Origin: Micromonospora chaiyaphumensis
GTDB lineage: Bacteria; Actinomycetota; Actinomycetes; Mycobacteriales; Micromonosporaceae
Direction of reading: 5' to 3'
Assembly (NCBI RefSeq): GCF_900091435.1
Contig: NZ_FMCS01000006.1
Location: 62,001-126,000, forward strand
Length of the DNA: 64,000 nt
Shown piece after piece: positions 1 to 9,198 of the stretch; within the stretch, counting starts at the first letter, position 1, and each line of letters opens with the position of its first letter. Under the pieces are notes generated by a model. It ran no database searches, was not told where the DNA came from, and saw only the letters and a program-made list of their open reading frames with translations. Both the position numbers and the translations under genes were made by a program.

Positions 1-1020
1 CCGACCGACCTGCTCACCGGCAACCTGCTCAGACTGCTGGCCAACGGCGCGTTCCGGCGGCTGCAGATCAAGATCAACCAGTTCTTCCGCGACCCGCGTA
101 CCCAGCGGATCTTCTCCTTCCAGGCCATGTACGCCGGCCTCGCGCCGCACGACGCGCTGGCCATCTACGCGGTCATCGCGTACCTCGACTCGGTGGCCGG
201 GGTGTGCTTCCCGCGCGGCGGCGTCCACGCGGTCTCCCGGGGGATGGCCGGCGCGGCCGAGAAGCACGGCGTGCAGATCCGGTACGGCACCACGGTGACC
301 CGGGTCGCGACCGCGCACGGCCGGGCCACCGGCGTCGTCACCGCCGACGGCGAGTTCGTCCCGGCGGACGCCGTGGTGCTCAACCCCGACCTGCCGGTCG
401 CCTACCGGGAGCTGCTGCCGCCGGGCCGGCAGCGCCGGCTCACCTACTCGCCCTCCTGCGTGGTGCTGCACGTCGGATCGACGCAGGGCTACGGCCGGAT
501 CGCCCACCACAACATCCACTTCGGGCGGTCCTGGAAGGGCACGTTCGACGAGGTGATCCGGCGCGGCGAGCTGATGAGCGATCCGTCGCTGCTGGTGACG
601 AACCCGAGCCGGACCGACCCGTCGGTGGCCCCGGCCGGGAAGCACACCTACTACGTGCTCGCCCCGGTGCCCAACCTCGACCGGGCGCCCCTGCACTGGC
701 CGGGCGACCTGACCCGCCGCTACGCCGACCAGCTCGTGGCGACGCTGGAGGAGCGGGGCTACGTCGGCTTCGGCGACGGCATCGAGGTCCTGCGCGCCGT
801 GACCCCGGCCGACTGGGCGGCGCAGGGGATGGCCGCCGGCACCCCGTTCGCCGCCGCGCACAGCCTCTTCCAGACCGGCCCGTTCCGCCCCCCGAACCTG
901 CACCGGACGCTGGGCAACGTGGTCTTCGTGGGCTCCGGCACCCAGCCCGGCGTGGGCGTGCCGATGGTCCTCATCAGCGGCAAGCTCGCGGCCGCCCGCA
1001 TCACCGGGACCGTGTCGTGA
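1..1020 (+). CDS. crtI: phytoene desaturase, 3' part
   Basis: This is the C-terminal part of a CrtI-type FAD-dependent phytoene desaturase, open in frame from base 1, so the N-terminal Rossmann/FAD region lies outside the window. CrtI introduces double bonds into phytoene to give coloured carotenoids. Recognisable family segments are the MYAGLAPHDALAIYAVIAYL stretch near base 127, FPRGGVHAVSRGMA, and the C-terminal FAD-contact region FVGSGTQPGVGVPMVLISGK at about 925-985. The stop codon overlaps the GTG start of idi by four bases, so the two genes are translationally coupled in a carotenoid operon. Family assignment is firm; the exact desaturation product cannot be read from the sequence. Confidence 0.93.
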   Translation, partial: PTDLLTGNLLRLLANGAFRRLQIKINQFFRDPRTQRIFSFQAMYAGLAPHDALAIYAVIAYLDSVAGVCFPRGGVHAVSRGMAGAAEKHGVQIRYGTTVTRVATAHGRATGVVTADGEFVPADAVVLNPDLPVAYRELLPPGRQRRLTYSPSCVVLHVGSTQGYGRIAHHNIHFGRSWKGTFDEVIRRGELMSDPSLLVTNPSRTDPSVAPAGKHTYYVLAPVPNLDRAPLHWPGDLTRRYADQLVATLEERGYVGFGDGIEVLRAVTPADWAAQGMAAGTPFAAAHSLFQTGPFRPPNLHRTLGNVVFVGSGTQPGVGVPMVLISGKLAAARITGTVS

Positions 1021-1622
1021 CGGCGCGGGAGAAGCACCTCGTCGAGCTGGTGGACGACGGCGGGCGCGTGCTCGGCGAGACCACCGTGGCCGCCGCCCAC
1101 CAGCCGCCCGGCCGGCTGCACCGGGCCTTCTCGGTGCTGCTGGTGGACCCGCACGGGCGGATCCTGCTCCAGCAACGGGCCGCCGTGAAGACCCGGTTCC
1201 CGCTGCGCTGGGCCAACGCCTGCTGCGGGCACCCCCTGCCCGGCGAGTCGCTGATCGAGGCCGCCAACCGCCGGCTCGCCGAGGAGCTCGGCGTCGACCC
1301 GGTCGACCTCACCGAGGTCGGGGTGTACGTCTACTACGCCGAGGACCCGGCCACCGGTCGGGTCGAATTCGAGTACGACCACGTGCTGCGCGCCGACGTA
1401 CCGGCCGACCTGCCCATCCGGCCCGACCCGGACGAGGTGGCCACGCTGCGTTGGGTCGACCCGCGCGAGCTGGAGGCCGACCTGGACACCGACCCCCGCG
1501 CGTACGCGCCCTGGCTCGGCGGGGTGGTGAACCGGCTGCTGCGGCCGGCCCGGCCCGCCACCGACGTGGCGCGGGCGGGCGCGCCGGCCGACGAGGCACC
1601 GGAGCGGTCGGGTGGCCGATGA
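1017..1622 (+). CDS. idi: isopentenyl-diphosphate delta-isomerase (type I)
   Basis: A Nudix-fold enzyme of 201 residues that interconverts isopentenyl and dimethylallyl diphosphate, supplying the primer for carotenoid chains. The catalytic-Cys motif NACCGHP lies at residues 68-73, followed by the Nudix-like helix EAANRRLAEELG (81-92), and the EFEYDHVL segment carries the metal/catalytic Glu. GTG at 1017 is chosen because it overlaps the crtI stop (GTGA). The reading frame is open far upstream, but that part is only a shadow of crtI. Its 3' end overlaps the next gene by 11 bp, continuing the operon. Confidence 0.95.
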   Translation: MTAREKHLVELVDDGGRVLGETTVAAAHQPPGRLHRAFSVLLVDPHGRILLQQRAAVKTRFPLRWANACCGHPLPGESLIEAANRRLAEELGVDPVDLTEVGVYVYYAEDPATGRVEFEYDHVLRADVPADLPIRPDPDEVATLRWVDPRELEADLDTDPRAYAPWLGGVVNRLLRPARPATDVARAGAPADEAPERSGGR

Positions 1623-2559
1623 GGCGCTGAGCGCGGGAGCCGTCGCGCGGCGGCTGGGGGTCGCCGTCACCACGCTGCGCACCTGGCACCAGCGCTACGG
1701 CCTCGGCCCGAGCGAGCACGTGCCGGGGCACCACCGGCGCTACACGCCGGCCGACCTCGCGCGCCTGGAGATCATGCGACGGCTCACCGCCGAGGGCGTC
1801 GCCCCCGCCGAGGCCGCCCGCTGGGCCCGGCAGGCGCCGGCCGTCCTTCCGCCCGAGCGGCTCGGGCCGCAGCGCCGGGTCGCAGCGGCCCGGGACGGCG
1901 GCGGTACGACGATCCCGGTGGGCCGGGCCGGACCGGTGGCCCGGGGCGTGGCCCGTGCCGCCATGCGGCTGGACGCGGTGGCGATCGGGGAGACCGTCGC
2001 GCACGCCCTCATCACCGACGGCGTGGTGCCGACCTGGGACGGGCTGCTCCGGCCCGTGCTCGCCGGCATCGGCGAACGGCATGCCGCCACCGGCGGGCTC
2101 ATCGAGGTGGAGCACCTGATGTCCCGGTGCGTCTCCGAGGCGTTCGCCACCGTGGCCCGGGCGCACCCGGCCGCCGGGACGGCCCGGATCCTGCTCGCCT
2201 GCGCCGATGAGGAACAACACACGCTGCCGCTGGAGGCGCTGGGCGCCGCCCTGGCCGAGGCCGGGGTGGGCTACCGGATGCTGGGCGCCCGGGTGCCGGT
2301 GGGCGCCCTGCTCGAGGCGGTCCACCGGACCGGGCCGGCGGCCGTGGTGCTCTGGTCGCACACCCCGCTCACGGCCGATCCGGCGCAGCTCACCGCGGTG
2401 CTCGCCGCTCCGCGCCGCCCGTTGCTGGTGCTCGCCGCCGGGCCGGGCTGGCGCACCGACACGCTCCCGGCCGGGGTGGTCCGCCCGGTGCACCTGGCCG
2501 AGGCGGTCTCGCTGGCGGTGGCCGTACGCGATTCCCTGGACCAGTCGACGGCGGGCTGA
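1612..2559 (+). CDS. MerR-family regulator with B12-binding domain (CarH/LitR type)
   Basis: A 315-residue protein. Residues 6-75 form a MerR winged helix (LSAGAVARRLGVAVTTLRTW, then the HHRRYTPADLARLEIMRRL wing). Residues 115-310 are a cobalamin-binding module: a four-helix bundle with ERHAATGGLIEVEHLMS (155-171) and a Rossmann part with ADEEQH (198-203), whose His203 aligns with the lower axial ligand of CarH. In this family adenosylcobalamin holds the repressor on DNA in the dark and light releases it, inducing carotenoid genes. The overlap with idi fits that role. CarH has Trp at the W-x9-EH position that covers the adenosyl group; here it is His157, so the ligand or light response may differ. 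Start is GTG. Confidence 0.85.
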   Translation: MADEALSAGAVARRLGVAVTTLRTWHQRYGLGPSEHVPGHHRRYTPADLARLEIMRRLTAEGVAPAEAARWARQAPAVLPPERLGPQRRVAAARDGGGTTIPVGRAGPVARGVARAAMRLDAVAIGETVAHALITDGVVPTWDGLLRPVLAGIGERHAATGGLIEVEHLMSRCVSEAFATVARAHPAAGTARILLACADEEQHTLPLEALGAALAEAGVGYRMLGARVPVGALLEAVHRTGPAAVVLWSHTPLTADPAQLTAVLAAPRRPLLVLAAGPGWRTDTLPAGVVRPVHLAEAVSLAVAVRDSLDQSTAG

Positions 2560-2634
2560 CGGCCCCTCCCGATTCGGCGCGGCGTCCACTACGGTCGGAA
2601 AGTCCGCCCGACCCGACCCCTCTCGGGAGCGACG

Positions 2635-3429
2635 ATGCGTCCACGCGCCGTGCTGGCGCTCGCCCTCGGCCTAGTGCTCCTGCTCACCGGCTGCGGCGAG
2701 CCCGGCAAGACGCCGTCACAGGCCGGCGCCCCGCCGTCCGCCTCGGCCGTCCCCACGCCGACGCCGAAGCCGAAGCCGCGCCCCAGTCCGAGCCGCACCA
2801 CCCCGCCGAAGCCGAAGCTGCGCCCACTGCCGAAGACCCTGCCCGCCGGGTTGCACCGGACCAGCGGCGACCGGGGCGTCGCCCTCACCTTCGACGACGG
2901 GCCGGACCCCCGGTACACGCCCCAGATCCTCGACCAGCTCCGCGCGGCCCACGTCACGGCGACCTTCTGCCTGGTCGGCAAGCAGGCCAAGCGCTACCCG
3001 CAACTGGTGGCCAGGATCGTCCGCGAGGGCCACCAGCTCTGCAACCACAGCTGGCGCCACGACATCAACCTCGGCCGGCGACCGCTCGCCGAGATCCGGG
3101 CCGACCTGGTCCGCACCAACCAGGCCATCCGGGCCGCCGCGCCGCGCGCGCCGATCACCTGGTTCCGCCAGCCGGGCGGCCGCTGGACGGCGGAGGAGCT
3201 GATCGTGGCTCGCCAGCTCGGGCTGCGCCCGCTGCACTGGAGCGTCGACCCGCAGGACTGGGAGCACCCACCGGCGAAGACGATCATCAAGCGGGTGACC
3301 GCCGCCACCCACCACGGCTCGATCGTGCTCATGCACGACGCGGGCGGCGACCGGACCCAGACGATGGCCGCCTGCCGGCGCCTGATCCCCGACCTCAAGC
3401 GGCGGTACGGGATCTCCCGGCTCCGGTGA
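2635..3429 (+). CDS. polysaccharide deacetylase (NodB domain) lipoprotein
   Basis: A 264-residue secreted lipoprotein. Residues 1-20 are a lipoprotein signal peptide ending in the lipobox LLTGC (Cys20), followed by a Pro/Lys/Ser-rich spacer to about residue 75. The NodB homology domain follows: TFDDGPDP (motif 1, catalytic base Asp and metal Asp), NHSWRHD (motif 2, metal His), RQPGGRW (motif 3), and LHWSVDPQDW and IVLMHDAGG towards the end. Such enzymes remove acetyl groups from peptidoglycan or other cell-wall glycans. The gene stands alone between the crt block and the tRNA group. The substrate is not predictable. Confidence 0.9.
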   Translation: MRPRAVLALALGLVLLLTGCGEPGKTPSQAGAPPSASAVPTPTPKPKPRPSPSRTTPPKPKLRPLPKTLPAGLHRTSGDRGVALTFDDGPDPRYTPQILDQLRAAHVTATFCLVGKQAKRYPQLVARIVREGHQLCNHSWRHDINLGRRPLAEIRADLVRTNQAIRAAAPRAPITWFRQPGGRWTAEELIVARQLGLRPLHWSVDPQDWEHPPAKTIIKRVTAATHHGSIVLMHDAGGDRTQTMAACRRLIPDLKRRYGISRLR

Positions 3430-3584
3430 CACCGCCTCTGACCTGCGGTTTCACTGGGCTGCGCGCCGGCAGCCATACCGGTTTGGCCGACCGAGGAGGC
3501 ATGGCATATGCTTCTCATGCCTCCGGCGGGGCCGGATGGGAGCAAGTCCGCTTGAAGTTGCGAGTGTGCAATGATGGCGGGGCC

Positions 3585-3657
3585 GCCCTCATCGTCTAGC
3601 GGCCCAGGACGCCGCCCTTTCAAGGCGGTAGCACGGGTTCGAATCCCGTTGGGGGCA
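3585..3657 (+). tRNA. tRNA-Glu(TTC)
   Basis: A full cloverleaf folds by eye: the acceptor arm GCCCTCA pairs with TGGGGGC, the anticodon stem CCGCC/GGCGG encloses the loop CTTTCAA with anticodon TTC at 3619-3621, and the T-arm is GGGTTCGAATCCC. The CCA end is not encoded. Confidence 0.97.
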
Positions 3658-3690
3658 CGGTCCGGCTCACGCCGGATGCAACACCAGCTA

Positions 3691-3764
3691 GGTCCTGTGG
3701 AGCAGTCGGAGTGCTCGCCGCCCTGTCAAGGCGGAGGTCGCGGGTTCAAGTCCCGTCAGGACCG
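3691..3764 (+). tRNA. tRNA-Asp(GTC)
   Basis: The acceptor GGTCCTG pairs with CAGGACC, the anticodon stem CCGCC/GGCGG holds the loop CTGTCAA with anticodon GTC at 3725-3727, and the T-arm GGGTTCAAGTCCC is complete. It lies 33 bp after tRNA-Glu and is probably co-transcribed with it. Confidence 0.97.
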
Positions 3765-3839
3765 CAAGCGCTGACGCCGCGCCCTTCATGCGCGGCGTTC
3801 TGCGTATCGGCCTGTGCGGTAGCATGAGCCGAGCAACAC

Positions 3840-3913
3840 GGCCAGGTAGCTCAGTTGGTACGAGCGTCCGACTGAAAATCGGAAGGTCGGCGGTTCGACC
3901 CCGCCCCTGGCCA
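3840..3913 (+). tRNA. tRNA-Phe(GAA)
   Basis: The acceptor GGCCAGG pairs with CCTGGCC, the anticodon stem TCCGA/TCGGA holds the loop CTGAAAA with anticodon GAA at 3874-3876, and the T-arm GCGGTTCGACCCCGC is complete. It is the last tRNA of the group and borders the accessory-looking block that follows. Confidence 0.97.
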
Positions 3914-4120
3914 CATAGCCTTTCGCCGGGCTACCGGAGCGCCGACCAGCGGAAACGCCGGTCGGCGCTTCTGCGTTGGGCTCGAAATCCCGCCTGCCGG
4001 GTCTGCCCTTGGTTGACCCCGGAATCCCGCTGGTGACCGCCCCCATTCGCACGTTGATCGCACGCCGTTCCCGCTTCTGGATGCTGCGCGTCTGGTCGCT
4101 CGTACATACAGTGCCTAGCC

Positions 4121-4729
4121 GTGGGGGATCTCTTCGGAACGCTGGCGGCTGCGGCCGGGGTGTTCGCCGGTACGAACGTCGACGACATCATCGTGCTGAC
4201 CGTCCTGTTCCTGTCCGCTCGGGCGGCCGGCAAGCCCCGGCGGTGGCAGATTTGGGCCGGCCAGTACGGCGGAATTGGTGCCCTAGTGGCGATCTCCGCG
4301 GTGGCAGCCCTTGGCCTGACGATCGTGCCTGACCGGTGGGTGGGTCTGCTGGGCTTGATCCCGTTCGGGCTCGGGGTGAGGGGCCTCATCGGGGCCATCC
4401 GCCGCCGCAATGACGAGGAGCTGCCGACTCCGGCCGTGGCTTCGGGTCTTCTCTCCGTGATGGGGGTCACGATCGCCAACGGCGCGGACAACATCTCGGT
4501 CTACACGCCGATGTTCCGCACGATCGGTCCTGCCGCCAGCCTGATCACCGTCGCCGTGTTCGCCCTCGGGGTAGCCGTCTGGTGCCTGGCGGGCTCGTGG
4601 CTCGGCTCCCACCGCAGCGTCGTCAACGTCATTGAACGGTACGGCCACTGGATCGTGCCGGGCGTGTTCATGCTGATCGGCACCGTGATCGTGATTGAGT
4701 CCGGCGTCCTTGGTCGGATAGCTGGGTAA
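4121..4729 (+). CDS. cadmium resistance transporter family membrane protein (CadD-like)
   Basis: A 202-residue integral membrane protein with about five hydrophobic segments. It starts with a stretch typical of the Cad/CadD family, GVFAGTNVDDIIVLTVLF (residues 14-31), whose paired Asp residues sit in the membrane; the related GVTIANGADNISVYTPMF follows near residue 110. Members export or tolerate Cd2+ or act as small cation/amine exporters. The GTG start has no strong ribosome-binding site. The gene stands alone between tRNA-Phe and a sigma factor, in a stretch with slightly more AT-rich codons than its neighbours. The substrate is inferred from the family only. Confidence 0.8.
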   Translation: MGDLFGTLAAAAGVFAGTNVDDIIVLTVLFLSARAAGKPRRWQIWAGQYGGIGALVAISAVAALGLTIVPDRWVGLLGLIPFGLGVRGLIGAIRRRNDEELPTPAVASGLLSVMGVTIANGADNISVYTPMFRTIGPAASLITVAVFALGVAVWCLAGSWLGSHRSVVNVIERYGHWIVPGVFMLIGTVIVIESGVLGRIAG

Positions 4730-4851
4730 CCGCTCCTGGTGGTTCTAGCGGAACTCTGGCCGACCTGATGAAGCGACTCCGGCACTCGTCCATGGCGGCG
4801 GCCAGCCCATCGCCCGATGGTTAAAGGCCCCCAACCCTGGGACTTACTCGT

Positions 4852-5772
<921 letters not shown>

Positions 5773-5909
5773 GTGATCTCCCCGGGGCTGACTGGTTTTC
5801 ACAACCGTACTGACGACCGTGGACCCCGTCCGTCATCGGTCACCGATGACGATCGCCGGCTCGGTCGTCTGTACCTGTGACCGATCCCCGCTCCACGAAG
5901 GAGACAGCC

Positions 5910-6617
5910 ATGACGGCAACCCCCGCGTCCAACGTCGCCACGCCCCCGGTCGTCGACCGGGAGACCTGGCTGCGCGAGCGCAACGAACTGCTGGTCCGGG
6001 AGAAGGCCCATACCCGCGAAGGAGACGCGATCGCAGCGGCTCGCCGTCAGCTGCCGATGACCTTGATGCCGGCGGTGACGGTGCAGGGCCCTGGCGGGGA
6101 CACCCCGCTGGTGGAGGTGTTCGAGGGCCGCCGGATGCTCATCGCCTACTTCCACATGTGGCACGACGGCAAACCGTACGAGGATCAGTGTGAGGGGTGC
6201 ACCTTCTCGACCTGTCACATGCAGATGCTGGACTACCTGCACGCTCGGGACGTCACCTACGCCGTGTTCTGCCAGGGTCCCTACGACGAAAGTGCCCCGT
6301 TCGCGGAATTCATGGGCTATACGTTCCCCTGGTATTCGGCGAAAGACTCCGACCCGGCTCTGGCCGACGGTCGCGGCTTCGGGTTCATCTCGTGCTACCT
6401 GCGCGACGGCGACCAGGTCTACGAGACCTACTGGACCACCGGGCGGGGCGTGGAGGCGTTGACGACCAGCTACCACGCCCTGGACCTCACGGTGTACGGC
6501 CGGCAAGAGCACTGGGAAGACTCGCCTGAAGGCTGGCCGCGGGTCACCGGGCACCCGTGGCGTCTCAACGGCCGCCCCACCGCGCAATGGTCACGCCCCG
6601 GCGTCGCACCGCGATGA
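5910..6617 (+). CDS. DUF899 family thioredoxin-fold protein
   Basis: A 235-residue protein of the DUF899 family, which has a thioredoxin-like fold. Typical family stretches are WLRERNELLVREKAHTREGD near the N-terminus, MLIAYFHMWHDGKPYEDQCE followed by GCTFSTCHM (three Cys that could act in redox chemistry), and FPWYSAKDSD. The ATG at 5910 follows GAAGGAGA; the in-frame GTG at 5877 has no such site. It is transcribed divergently from the ECF sigma factor across a 137-bp gap, an arrangement that suggests control by that sigma factor. The biochemical function of the family is unknown to me. Confidence 0.85.
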   Translation: MTATPASNVATPPVVDRETWLRERNELLVREKAHTREGDAIAAARRQLPMTLMPAVTVQGPGGDTPLVEVFEGRRMLIAYFHMWHDGKPYEDQCEGCTFSTCHMQMLDYLHARDVTYAVFCQGPYDESAPFAEFMGYTFPWYSAKDSDPALADGRGFGFISCYLRDGDQVYETYWTTGRGVEALTTSYHALDLTVYGRQEHWEDSPEGWPRVTGHPWRLNGRPTAQWSRPGVAPR

Positions 6618-6624
6618 CGTCCTC

Positions 6625-7146
6625 ATGATCGAGGTGATCATGCTCGGGTCGGCCGCGCTGTCAGCCTTCTGCTGCGTGGTGCCGCGGGCGGGCGCTTCCC
6701 GCAGGGCCCGGATGCTTGCGGGTGCCATGGTGGCTGTCATGGTCGCGGTGACCCTCGACGCCGCACCGGTTGTGCAGTACGCGAGCACGCTGCTGCTCCT
6801 CGCCGTGGCGGTGGCAACCGCCGTCGGCGGTCCGGCCGAGCGCGGCCCGGAGATGGAGTGGCACCGAACGGCCGCGGCCGTGCTCATGGCGCTCGCCGTG
6901 CTGATGCATCAACACGGCGAGCCGATGGCTGACCACCACCTGGCCGCCGGGCCCCGGACGGACCACGGCACCGCCTCCGGCCATGACGCGGCGCTCGTGT
7001 TGCTACGCGCCGCCACGGCCGCGTACCTCTGCTGGATGGCGGCCGCACTCGTCCGGCTGCGCAATCGACCGATCACGGACCTGCTCCGTTGGGAGCACCT
7101 GGCCATGGGGGCAAGCCTCGCGGCCATGATCTTCTTCATGAGCTGA
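6625..7146 (+). CDS. small integral membrane protein, unknown function
   Basis: A 173-residue protein with four or five hydrophobic segments (about residues 1-20, 30-48, 52-70, 75-92 and 125-145, plus a short one at the end) and a His-rich loop, HQHGEPMADHHLAAG, between the third and fourth segments. The start lies seven bases after the DUF899 stop, so the two are probably co-transcribed. I do not recognise a named family with confidence; DUF5134-like proteins have a similar make-up. The His cluster could bind metal, which is speculation. Confidence 0.6.
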   Translation: MIEVIMLGSAALSAFCCVVPRAGASRRARMLAGAMVAVMVAVTLDAAPVVQYASTLLLLAVAVATAVGGPAERGPEMEWHRTAAAVLMALAVLMHQHGEPMADHHLAAGPRTDHGTASGHDAALVLLRAATAAYLCWMAAALVRLRNRPITDLLRWEHLAMGASLAAMIFFMS

Positions 7147-7158
7147 CCGGGTAAGCGC

Positions 7159-7218
7159 GTTGATCAAGAGGTTTGCGTCAACCCAGGCCGACTTCTCGAC
7201 GTGAACTTCTTGGTCGAC
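7159..7218. repeat. 60-bp hairpin repeat, copy 1
   Basis: An inverted repeat with 21-base arms (7159-7179 and 7198-7218) and an 18-base loop. The left arm is identical to the left arm of copy 3. The right arm differs from the copy 3 arm at 7202, 7203, 7207, 7213 and 7216, and all five changes leave G-U pairs in a plus-strand transcript. It lies between two plus-strand genes at the end of the block that begins after tRNA-Phe. Copies 2 and 3 lie at 52244-52303 and 53300-53359. Confidence 0.9.
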
Positions 7219-7304
7219 ATCGGCCGGGGTCAGGGTTCGGGTTCGGGGTTGGGCCCGGGTTGGTCCCGATGGTCCGGCGCCCGGGTGGTGCCGAGACTGG
7301 CCGT

Positions 7305-7856
7305 ATGACACGAGATCGGCTTGACGTTTTCGCGCCCTGGCGAATCGCCTACGGGATGGGGAGTTGGCGGCGGCTCGCCTGGTCGGTGGTTGCGGTGCCT
7401 CCCGCCGTGGGCGCGCTGGGTCGCGCGCTGTTCCGGGCGGGGCGGCTGCGGGCACTGGGCGGGGCGCTGCTCGCGCTGCCGGTCGCGGTCGCCTCCACCG
7501 CGCTCACCGCCGTGCTCGCCTACCTGGTGCTGATCAACGTGGTGGGGTACCCGTTGCGCCCCATGCTCGGGCTCAGCGAGCAGACAGGCACCGCCTGGTA
7601 CGAGAACGCCTGGGGCGGCCCGACCCTGGCCGGCGCGTGGGCGACCCATGCCGCCCTGATCCTGCTGCTGGCCGTGCCGCCCGTGGTCTGGGCCGTCCGC
7701 GGGCTGACCGCCCTCCAGCTGCGGCTGACCGGCCACCGGTCGGCCCCGGCCGCACCGGCCGTCGCGTCCCGCCGCACCGTGGACGTCCGACGGACCGGCG
7801 CCGAGCAGGTGGACGTGCGACCCGTCGCCGCCGCCGAGCGAGCGGCGCTTCGCTGA
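7305..7856 (+). CDS. membrane protein, unknown function
   Basis: A 183-residue protein with three clear hydrophobic segments: about residues 25-42, 48-78 (ending VLAYLVLINVVGYPLRP) and 112-135 (THAALILLLAVPPVVWAVRG). It has a charged C-terminal tail rich in Arg, Ala and Val. The segment WYENAWGGPTLAGAWATHA before the last helix resembles membrane proteins found widely in Micromonosporaceae. ATG at 7305 is the first start after the hairpin repeat and fits the first helix. No enzymatic motif is seen. Confidence 0.65.
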   Translation: MTRDRLDVFAPWRIAYGMGSWRRLAWSVVAVPPAVGALGRALFRAGRLRALGGALLALPVAVASTALTAVLAYLVLINVVGYPLRPMLGLSEQTGTAWYENAWGGPTLAGAWATHAALILLLAVPPVVWAVRGLTALQLRLTGHRSAPAAPAVASRRTVDVRRTGAEQVDVRPVAAAERAALR

Positions 7857-7868
7857 TCCTCGACGGGA

Positions 7869-9002
7869 CTACCGCTTCGGACGGTGCTGGCCCATGCCGC
7901 TCTGGATCGCCTCCCAGACGCTCCGGCCCGCTTGCAACAGCGTCTCCCCGGCCTGGCCGGCGAGTTGGGCCGGCCCGGGCGGACCGGCCGCCCCCTTCTC
8001 CGCCTCCGGCTTCCCGCCGCCCGGCTTCCCCGCCTCGCCGGCCTTCCCCTGCGCACCGGCCTTCCCCTGCGCACCGGCCCTCCCCTGATCCGAGGGCTTC
8101 CCAGGCTCTGCGGCCTTCCCCTGGTCCGCGGGCTTCCCAGGCTCCGGTGCCTTTCCAGGCTCTGCGGCCTTCCCAGGGGCAGGCGGCTTGCCAGGGGCAG
8201 GTGGCTTGCCGGGTCCGGTGGGCGCCTCACCGGCCGACGGCCCGCGCGCGCCCCCGCCGCCTCCTGCGCCGGAAGGGCCGCCCGCGCCGGGCTGCCAACC
8301 TTCGCGGGACGGGGCGCCGCCGCCCTCCCGGGTGGCGCAGGGAGGCTCGCCGCCACCCCCGGGACCCGACGGCTGCTGCCCCCGGGCGGGCGGACCGCTC
8401 GGCGGCGGACCACCGGCGCCCGTCGGCGGCTTCACCTGTCCCTGGTCGCCGGTCGGCGGCTCCGGCGCACGTGCCCCGGTCGGGGTCGACACGGACGGCG
8501 GCGCCGGCTGGCCGACACCCTCCCGCAGTGCCCGGTCGGCCACCGCGCCGACCGTCCCGATGCGCTGCCCGCTGTCGTCCAGGATCGGTGCGCTGGCAAG
8601 CTGCTGGGCCGCCCGGTTGACGTCGTCGACACTGCTGACGGCGGAGCGGGCCAGCGCTTCGATCAGCTGCGGGTTCCGGTCGATGGTGGTCAGCGCGCGG
8701 TCCAGGATCTGCACCAGCTTCTCCAGGCGTACCTTGAGCAGCGCCTCGGCGCTCACACCGGTGACGTCCAGTTCCACGTTCTCCAGGTGCACCCGCACGC
8801 CGGCGTCGAGTTGGAGCAGGTTGGCCAGCCGGGCGCGCAGCGACAGGTCGGCGTCGAGCCCCTCGACCGAGAGCCGGATCTGGTCGACCGTCACCTCCGG
8901 GATGTCGAGCAGGACGTCCGGCTCCGCCTGCCCGCCGCCCTCGCGGCTGGGCCGCCCGCTCGTCGGGTCCGGCTCCCGCCCGGTCGCTCCGCTCTCGCTC
9001 AT
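7869..9002 (-). CDS. conserved N-terminal domain fused to Gly/Pro/Lys-repeat tail
   Basis: A 377-residue protein in two parts. Residues ~30-165 are a well-mixed helical domain (DIPEVTVDQIRLSVEGLDAD, then VHLENVELDVTGVSAEALLK) that reads as a conserved actinobacterial module of unknown function. The rest is low-complexity Gly/Pro, ending in a tandem of six-residue PGK-type units (AAEPGK, APEPGK, PADQGK and so on, encoded at about 8045-8215) and a short helical end. The frame is open to 9404, but ATG at 9002 has a purine-rich site and starts the conserved part. The tail resembles collagen-like or nucleoid-protein tails; either reading is a guess. Confidence 0.65.
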   Translation of the reverse strand: MSESGATGREPDPTSGRPSREGGGQAEPDVLLDIPEVTVDQIRLSVEGLDADLSLRARLANLLQLDAGVRVHLENVELDVTGVSAEALLKVRLEKLVQILDRALTTIDRNPQLIEALARSAVSSVDDVNRAAQQLASAPILDDSGQRIGTVGAVADRALREGVGQPAPPSVSTPTGARAPEPPTGDQGQVKPPTGAGGPPPSGPPARGQQPSGPGGGGEPPCATREGGGAPSREGWQPGAGGPSGAGGGGGARGPSAGEAPTGPGKPPAPGKPPAPGKAAEPGKAPEPGKPADQGKAAEPGKPSDQGRAGAQGKAGAQGKAGEAGKPGGGKPEAEKGAAGPPGPAQLAGQAGETLLQAGRSVWEAIQSGMGQHRPKR

Positions 9003-9198
9003 GCTTCCCGCTCCCCGCTGGCCCGCCGGCCGGGCCGGATCAGCCGCGGTTACCCGCTTTCCGGCCCGGCATCCCTGGTGGTCCGAAAGGTCCCGCACGA
9101 CAGCGGCGACGGCCGACCGGAGAGCGATCTCCCCGTGTCCGGAAGCCGGCCGACAGGAAAGCTGCACAGCGAGGCATGAGCCGGTATGGTCCGGGCCT

